A DNA stretch of 9,770 bases. Origin: Bacteriovoracaceae bacterium (lineage in GTDB: Bacteria; Bdellovibrionota; UBA1018). Shown piece after piece: positions 7,075 through 9,770 of the stretch; positions within the stretch are counted from its first letter, which is position 1, and the number at the start of each line of letters is the position of its first letter. Location: NCBI GenBank assembly GCA_947500275.1, contig CANMSW010000069.1, positions 1 to 9,770 on the forward strand, read 5' to 3'. Position numbers and translations under genes: made by a program. Under the pieces are notes generated by a model. That model saw only the letters and a list, made by a program, of their open reading frames with translations. It searched no databases and was not told the origin of the DNA.

Positions 7075-7398
7075 TTAAAACCCCTTAACCATCGAAAACC
7101 TAAAACCTTGGGCTTCAAGGGGGTTCAAGGATCTGGGGTTCGTGGAGTTCGAATAGAGATCAGGGCCAAAGAACTCGTTCAATCTTCCAAAGATATCCGC
7201 TGCTGTCTCGCTATACTCCTGGGTGAAAACTCCGCTGACGTAGGCATGCCGGAATGCATCGACATCATTGTCATGGAATCCCGGAGCAGACGTGTTGATT
7301 GTACCGTCCGAGTTTTTGGGAAGTTCACGAATATTTTCGTCGAAGTATTGGTATGCCTCGGCTTCAGCCTCATCTCGCAATGTTGGGGGAATTTTCAT
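7075..7398 (-). CDS. Small protein with D-A-x-R-H-A motif, unknown function (possibly truncated toxin-like domain)
   Basis: 107 residues starting at an ATG preceded by AGAAGAG. The clearest feature is NDVDAFRHAYVSG (44-56) followed by an acidic helical stretch to about residue 78. A D-A-x-R-H-A motif of this kind occurs in small domains at the C-termini of some phage and Rhs/polymorphic-toxin proteins (DUF6973-like), but I cannot assign it with confidence. The last 20 or so residues come from a region close to the tRNA 3' end and look unrelated to the rest, so the natural C-terminus may have been lost. The gene overlaps the upstream membrane-protein gene by 29 nt and is the last member of the minus-strand operon. 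No signal peptide is seen. Confidence 0.55.
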   Translation of the reverse strand: MKIPPTLRDEAEAEAYQYFDENIRELPKNSDGTINTSAPGFHDNDVDAFRHAYVSGVFTQEYSETAADIFGRLNEFFGPDLYSNSTNPRSLNPLEAQGFRFSMVKGF

Positions 7399-7738
7399 CT
7401 GTAACTCTTCTCGTAAAAAGCCAGGATATCAGCCAAACGTGAAATACGATGGATAATGCGGACATTATAAGGTGATAGTCAGTCAGCACGAACGCCACGC
7501 CCAAAGCCGAAGGGATCAACAGCACCCCGAGGGAGTATCGAATCCAGTTTCTATGAGAGAATGAGCTCAGTAGAAGACCAGCGTTTAGGACCAACGATGT
7601 AACCAAGCCACCGAGAATTTTTCGATGGATCTCGGGTGTTTCAGCCATTCGCCGCAGAGTGTTCGCACACAAAATAACGAAGAGAAGAGCGACGAGGCGT
7701 ATCGCCCACTTCTGCTGACGAACGGTTAACATAGCCAT
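7370..7738 (-). CDS. Small four-helix inner-membrane protein, unknown function
   Basis: The product is 122 residues from the ATG at 7738, one nucleotide past the antitoxin stop (7740-7742), with AAGG about 9 nt upstream. Another in-frame ATG lies two codons further in (7732). Four hydrophobic segments are visible: about 11-28 (ending ALLFVILCANTL), 41-60 (ILGGLVTSLVL...), 69-85 (SLGVLLIPSALG...) and 90-108 (LIMSALSIVFHVW...). Short basic loops and a charged C-terminus follow. No family is recognised. Its start is coupled to the antitoxin and its 3' end overlaps the next gene by 29 nt. If the downstream protein is toxin-like, an immunity role is conceivable, but nothing in the sequence proves it. 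Confidence 0.6.
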   Translation of the reverse strand: MAMLTVRQQKWAIRLVALLFVILCANTLRRMAETPEIHRKILGGLVTSLVLNAGLLLSSFSHRNWIRYSLGVLLIPSALGVAFVLTDYHLIMSALSIVFHVWLISWLFTRRVTDENSPNIAR

Positions 7739-7739
7739 T

Positions 7740-7982
7740 TCATGCTGCCTTTTTGAGGCGCTCGAGGCCATCCAAAATGAGTACGCGGATCAGGACTTGG
7801 TAGGGGATTCCCTGCTTCTCCGCCACGAGCTTGAGTTCCTCGATGGTCTTTTCATCCAAGGCTACACTCGTGGGCTTTTTCCGCGAGTCCTTGTAGCGCT
7901 TCATAGCCGCGAGGATCTTGTCTGGCACGAGCTCAAAGGGTTCCTCATAGCTTTTCAGAGATTTTGCGGAGGGTTTCTTCAT
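7740..7982 (-). CDS. CopG/BrnA-like antitoxin
   Basis: 80 residues with the layout of a ribbon-helix-helix antitoxin paired with BrnT-type toxins. A charged N-terminus includes FELVPDKILAAMKRY (16-30), then a beta-strand TSVALD (38-43), a first helix EKTIEELKLVAEKQ (44-57), a turn GIPYQVLIR (58-66) and a second helix to the end. The N-terminal part would wrap the toxin and the RHH part would bind DNA as a dimer. The ATG has a purine-rich ribosome site (AAGGAAAGGAAG) inside the toxin gene, and the two genes overlap by 38 nt. Its likely operator is the triple repeat at 8308-8336. The frame is intact, so a working antitoxin may persist although the toxin frame is broken. Confidence 0.8.
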   Translation of the reverse strand: MKKPSAKSLKSYEEPFELVPDKILAAMKRYKDSRKKPTSVALDEKTIEELKLVAEKQGIPYQVLIRVLILDGLERLKKAA

Positions 7983-8296
7983 ACTGCTTCCTTTCCTTCT
8001 TGTGGGCGGGCCTGGCGCTGATCACCCGCACCCGGCCTTCCCTTAAAACGAACGCTACTTGCAGGAGCCTCCCGCTTCTAAGGCTTGGGCCCACAAGGCC
8101 CAGTCGTTGCTCGGGTACAGCTGGGCTTGTCTGGATACCCCGAAGGGAGAGACAGGCCTGACCTAAATACGGCCTCCACTTCCTCAATGGAAATGCCGTG
8201 TTTTGTAGCACTTTTGGTACGATTGCCACGATCCCATTCAAATTCGAATGAAGAGGCTCGAGAAGCCAGAATAGGAGCCAGTCGACAAATAGCCAC
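7945..8296 (-). pseudogene. brnT: BrnT-family (DUF497) toxin, frameshifted
   Basis: BrnT is a ribonuclease-type toxin neutralised by BrnA. The first half reads FEFEWD, then TKHGISIEEVEAVF in one frame (open to a stop at 8078). The second half, EQRLGLVG, RLLQVAFVLREGRVRVISARPA and KKERKQYEE, is in the +1 frame and ends at 7945. Together they reproduce the whole family pattern, including the RxISAR motif. Removing one base from the four-G run (plus-strand C at 8138-8141) joins them as ...SLPSGIQTSP... at normal spacing. So it is a one-base insertion, a slippage site or a sequence error. The start is unclear: GTG at 8296 is given, GTG at 8311 falls inside the predicted -10 box, and BrnT proteins usually begin close to the FEWD motif. 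No good Shine-Dalgarno is seen. Confidence 0.75.
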
Positions 8297-8307
8297 TGCG
8301 CCACGGT

Positions 8308-8336
8308 ACACTATGAGTACACTATACTAATAGTGT
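8308..8336. promoter_or_regulatory. Triple half-site operator of the toxin-antitoxin operon
   Basis: ACACTAT occurs at 8308-8314 and again at 8319-8325, and its exact reverse complement ATAGTGT lies at 8330-8336. The three 7-bp sites start exactly 11 bp apart. The second and third form a perfect palindrome with a 4-nt centre. They cover the space between the predicted -35 and -10 boxes. Known BrnA/CopG-type antitoxins repress their own promoters through such repeats, so this is the probable binding site of the antitoxin. Confidence 0.65.
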
Positions 8337-8339
8337 CAA
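8310..8339 (-). promoter_or_regulatory. Predicted promoter of the brnT-antitoxin operon
   Basis: On the minus strand a perfect -35 TTGACA (8339-8334) is followed after 18 nt by CATAGT (8315-8310), a 4 of 6 match to the -10 consensus. Transcription would start near 8303. The overlap with three repeated half-sites supports a repressible promoter. Confidence 0.5.
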
Positions 8340-8409
8340 TGTTCTGGTTGACGTCGAGAGGCGTGGCTTGGATGGCTTTGAGTCTATTGATTTTCGCTTC
8401 ATATCCTTC

Positions 8410-8451
8410 ACCTCCCTCAAAGGCCTGCCCGCTCGCGGGGCGAAGGGAGGT
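8410..8451 (+). promoter_or_regulatory. Stem that can sequester the Shine-Dalgarno of the 55-residue gene
   Basis: ACCTCCCT (8410-8417) is the exact complement of AGGGAGGT (8444-8451), which contains the Shine-Dalgarno of the small gene starting at 8459. Inside the loop a second hairpin, CCCG-CTCG-CGGG (8428-8439), would bring the arms together. The pairing is seen directly; control of translation by temperature, an RNA or a ribosome event is inference. Confidence 0.45.
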
Positions 8452-8458
8452 TCATCCT

Positions 8459-8626
8459 ATGAACCAAAAATCAAACTCACTGATCTCCGTCGACATCAAG
8501 ATCCGCATCAACCGCGGCCGCCGTCGGAGTAAGCTACTCATCGCCCTGAAGTGCTTCCTTGGGCTGCTCCCTGTACTGGTTCGTTTAGGCCTTCAGCTTA
8601 AGCAATTCATCCCGGCGCCAGCGTAG
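8459..8626 (+). CDS. Small basic/hydrophobic protein, unknown function
   Basis: 55 residues. The start is well supported: AAGGGAGG (8443-8450) lies 8 nt before the ATG at 8459. The frame is also open upstream to 8333, but that part has no comparable site. The product has a polar N-terminus, a basic cluster INRGRRRSK (18-26), then a hydrophobic run from about 27 to 48 (LLIALKCFLGLLPVLV...) and a short tail, FIPAPA. It could be a small membrane protein or a membrane-active peptide. No family is recognised. Its last 42 nt overlap, on the opposite strand, the 3' end of a decayed gene. Chance ORF remains possible. Confidence 0.4.
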   Translation: MNQKSNSLISVDIKIRINRGRRRSKLLIALKCFLGLLPVLVRLGLQLKQFIPAPA

Positions 8627-8790
8627 GCCCTCTATACCAGCATCTTTCTTGCCCTGGCCTCGGGATTTAAGAACCTGATAGGTGAATTGTGATCCGGAAT
8701 TTTGCGCTACGTTTGGGTTGAAATCGTAGATAGGGTCCAAAGCTGCTTTTGACAGCGGAATGAATTCGACGCCTTCTTTCTCATAGGCAG
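8585..8790 (-). pseudogene. C-terminal remnant of an unidentified protein
   Basis: About 67 codons on the minus strand, including AYEKEGVEFIPLSKAALD, SQFTYQVLKSRGQG and a charged end at RRDELLKLKA before the stop at 8585. The composition looks like real protein. There is no start codon with a ribosome site near 8790, and the frame upstream of it is only the antisense of the integrase remnant. The two remnants meet head to head at about 8785-8800, as expected if a deletion removed the front of both. The family is not recognised. Confidence 0.35.
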
Positions 8791-9023
8791 TGAGGCTCCC
8801 CTCGGTTCGCTTCCACACCCTTCGGGCGTGTTTTGCGACCCAGCTCATCCGAAACGGCGTCCCTCCCATCAAGATCCAAAAGATCTGCGGCTGGAAGGAC
8901 CTCAAGACAATGCAGCGGTACATCCGCATCGCTGGGATCGAAGTCGACGGGGCGACCGAGCGGCTAAAGGTGCTCCCCGAGCCCGAGACTGTGGCCAAGG
9001 TGGCGCACCTCTTCGAATCGTAA
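8790..9023 (+). pseudogene. Tyrosine recombinase (integrase), C-terminal catalytic remnant
   Basis: 77 codons hold the end of a phage-type integrase: HTLRACFAT with His9 and Arg12 of the H-x-x-R box, then CGWKDLKTMQRYIR with Trp35 at the His/Trp position (as in Cre) and the nucleophile Tyr44. The N-terminal DNA-binding domain, the first catalytic Arg and the beta-hairpin Lys are absent. A stop codon (TAG, 8784-8786) lies three codons before the nominal GTG start, and no Shine-Dalgarno is evident, so this is a deletion remnant. It ends 97 nt before the att-like repeat at 9121, where an element's integrase gene is expected. Confidence 0.8.
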
Positions 9024-9120
9024 GCAGTCCAAACAGTCCAGAACACCCGGTCCAGATAGGGCCGGCTGAGTTCTGGCTGAATTGAGTGTTAAAGTCTTGA
9101 GTTCTATGGTTGTGGATCAA

Positions 9121-9130
9121 CCCGACCATT
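9121..9130 (+). repeat. Putative attR: tRNA-Pro 3' end repeat copy 2
   Basis: CCCGACCATT, identical to 7047-7056 and in the same orientation. No other tRNA-like sequence precedes it, as expected for the distal repeat of an element inserted into a tRNA 3' end. The bidirectional terminator starts at the next base. Confidence 0.45.
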
Positions 9131-9171
9131 AAAAAAGAGAGGTAATCCTTCCGGATTCCCTCTCTTTTTTT
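9131..9171. terminator. Strong bidirectional Rho-independent terminator
   Basis: AAAAAAGAGAGG (9131-9142) pairs perfectly with CCTCTCTTTTTT (9159-9170). After a single T-C mismatch, AATCC (9144-9148) pairs with GGATT (9153-9157) around a TTCC loop. The A and T runs at the base give a U-tail in both directions. It lies 28 nt past the stop of the minus-strand EEP gene and would also stop plus-strand transcripts leaving the island. Confidence 0.9.
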
Positions 9172-9199
9172 CGAACGAAGAACCAGAAGTACTGAGTCC

Positions 9200-9770
9200 T
9201 TACCATTCCATTTCGACCTCGAGACCGAGGTGATCCGAGAGTTCGGCCCAAGGACTTTCGTTCAAGGTTCGGCATGATATCACTTTAAGGCCGCGAAAAT
9301 ACACTCGGTCGAGGCGAAGCGCGGGTAGGAATGACGGAAAAGTTCGAGCGTGCTTTCCGTAGAGCTTGATGAAGGCTTCTTCTAAGCAGGCTTCTTCTCT
9401 TAGGATTTTGGTTGAAACCTCGCGCCAATCGTTGAAGTCGCCCGCCAGGATCACAGGCTCATGCGGCGGAATCGTCTCTCGGATCCGCCTTCCGAGGACA
9501 TGTAGCTGCTTGCGACGGTCCGCCTCAAAAAGACTTAAATGGACGCAAAGGACGTGCAGCTTTTTTGTTTCGCCCGTCGGTTCGGGCTTCAAGCTGAGGA
9601 CTCCGTGGAGAATTCCCCTTCTCTCATAGCGGGAGGAGGAGATATCGAGATTCTCCCAAATTAAGAACGGAAAGCGGCTCAGTATGGCATTTCCATGATG
9701 GCCTTCGTCGTAGATGGCGTTTTTACCATAAGCGGTGTGGGGCCATGTTCGGTCGGCCAGAAACTCAAAC
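9200..9770 (-). CDS. Endonuclease/exonuclease/phosphatase-family protein (partial, 5' end beyond the window)
   Basis: 189 C-terminal residues of a DNase I-like metal-dependent phosphoesterase. The frame is open to the window edge, so the start is missing; the family norm of about 250 residues suggests some 60 are outside. Landmarks in order: WPHTAYGKNA (9-18), GHHGNAILSRFP (23-34), CVHLSL (75-80), GDFNDW with Asp111 and Asn113 (110-115), RLDRVYF (152-158) and the catalytic SDHLGLEVE (178-186). The GHHGNAILS and RRG pattern resembles YbhP-like EEP proteins. The substrate (DNA, phospholipid or sugar phosphate) cannot be told from sequence. A strong terminator lies just after its stop. Confidence 0.88.
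   Translation of the reverse strand, partial: FEFLADRTWPHTAYGKNAIYDEGHHGNAILSRFPFLIWENLDISSSRYERRGILHGVLSLKPEPTGETKKLHVLCVHLSLFEADRRKQLHVLGRRIRETIPPHEPVILAGDFNDWREVSTKILREEACLEEAFIKLYGKHARTFPSFLPALRLDRVYFRGLKVISCRTLNESPWAELSDHLGLEVEMEW

Larger units (their letters stand above)
7047..9130. mobile_element. Decayed tRNA-Pro-associated integrative element or genomic islet
   Basis: The segment runs from the 3' end of the tRNA-Pro gene to an exact 10-bp copy of that end. Inside are a toxin-antitoxin operon, two further small minus-strand genes, a small plus-strand gene, a broken protein of unknown kind and the C-terminal catalytic part of a tyrosine recombinase. Core-type genes flank it: lpxC with the tRNA on the left and an EEP-family gene on the right. 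An integrase remnant within 100 nt of an att-like repeat at a tRNA 3' end is the known signature of site-specific integration. The short repeat and missing integrase core make this an inference. Confidence 0.5.

Noticed and set aside
7006..7404. Plus-strand 132-codon frame
   Set aside because: It begins inside the tRNA and gives the GSNPAIPT artefact, then runs antisense to a better supported minus-strand gene; no ribosome site.
8811..9023. Trp instead of His in the integrase as a sign of a dead catalytic site
   Set aside because: His or Trp both occur at this position in tyrosine recombinases (Trp in Cre). The inactivation argument rests on the missing N-terminal part instead.
8585..9046. 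One continuous 153-codon minus-strand gene
   Set aside because: Its front half is the exact antisense of the integrase catalytic segment. Only the part below about 8790 looks like protein, so it was reported as a remnant.
1..9770. CRISPR array, insertion sequence with terminal inverted repeats, or riboswitch
   Set aside because: No regularly spaced repeats, no transposase and no recognisable aptamer pattern were seen on reading the sequence.

Overview
The window looks like a chromosomal segment of a Gram-negative bacterium. lpxC (lipid A synthesis) implies an outer membrane with LPS. A serine palmitoyltransferase-type enzyme implies sphingolipids. Sphingolipids together with LPS, moderate GC and an RuvC-RuvA-RuvB cluster would fit Bdellovibrionota or a neighbouring deltaproteobacterial-type lineage. 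That assignment is an inference from gene content; no 16S or other decisive marker is present.

Layout, left to right. (1) Positions 1-457 have no convincing gene but hold three small hairpins and an AT-rich patch. (2) A plus-strand core block follows. An alpha-oxoamine synthase resembling serine palmitoyltransferase overlaps by 23 nt a GNAT-fold, YghO-like protein, probably as a lipid-synthesis pair. Next comes the complete Holliday-junction set ruvC, ruvA and ruvB, then lpxC with its own leader and a probable terminator. RuvC, RuvA and RuvB are all longer than typical. (3) A tRNA-Pro(GGG) gene with encoded CCA follows. (4) Positions 7055-9130 form a small accessory island. Its right edge carries a 10-bp exact copy of the tRNA 3' end (CCCGACCATT, 7047-7056 and 9121-9130), and an N-terminally deleted tyrosine recombinase lies just inside that edge. 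This is the arrangement left by an element that integrated at a tRNA 3' end and then decayed. (5) The core resumes with a strong bidirectional terminator and the 3' part of an endonuclease/exonuclease/phosphatase-family gene on the minus strand.

The island is the most interesting part. A minus-strand operon begins at a promoter overlapped by three 7-bp half-sites at exactly 11-bp pitch. It encodes a BrnT-type toxin broken by one extra base in a 4-base homopolymer, an overlapping CopG/BrnA-like antitoxin, a four-helix membrane protein whose start abuts the antitoxin stop, and a small protein with a D-A-x-R-H-A motif that overlaps the membrane protein. On the plus strand are a 55-codon basic/hydrophobic small protein whose Shine-Dalgarno is predicted to be sequestered in a stem, a C-terminal remnant of an unknown minus-strand protein, and the integrase remnant. 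A possible RBS-occluding stem is also seen in front of lpxC.
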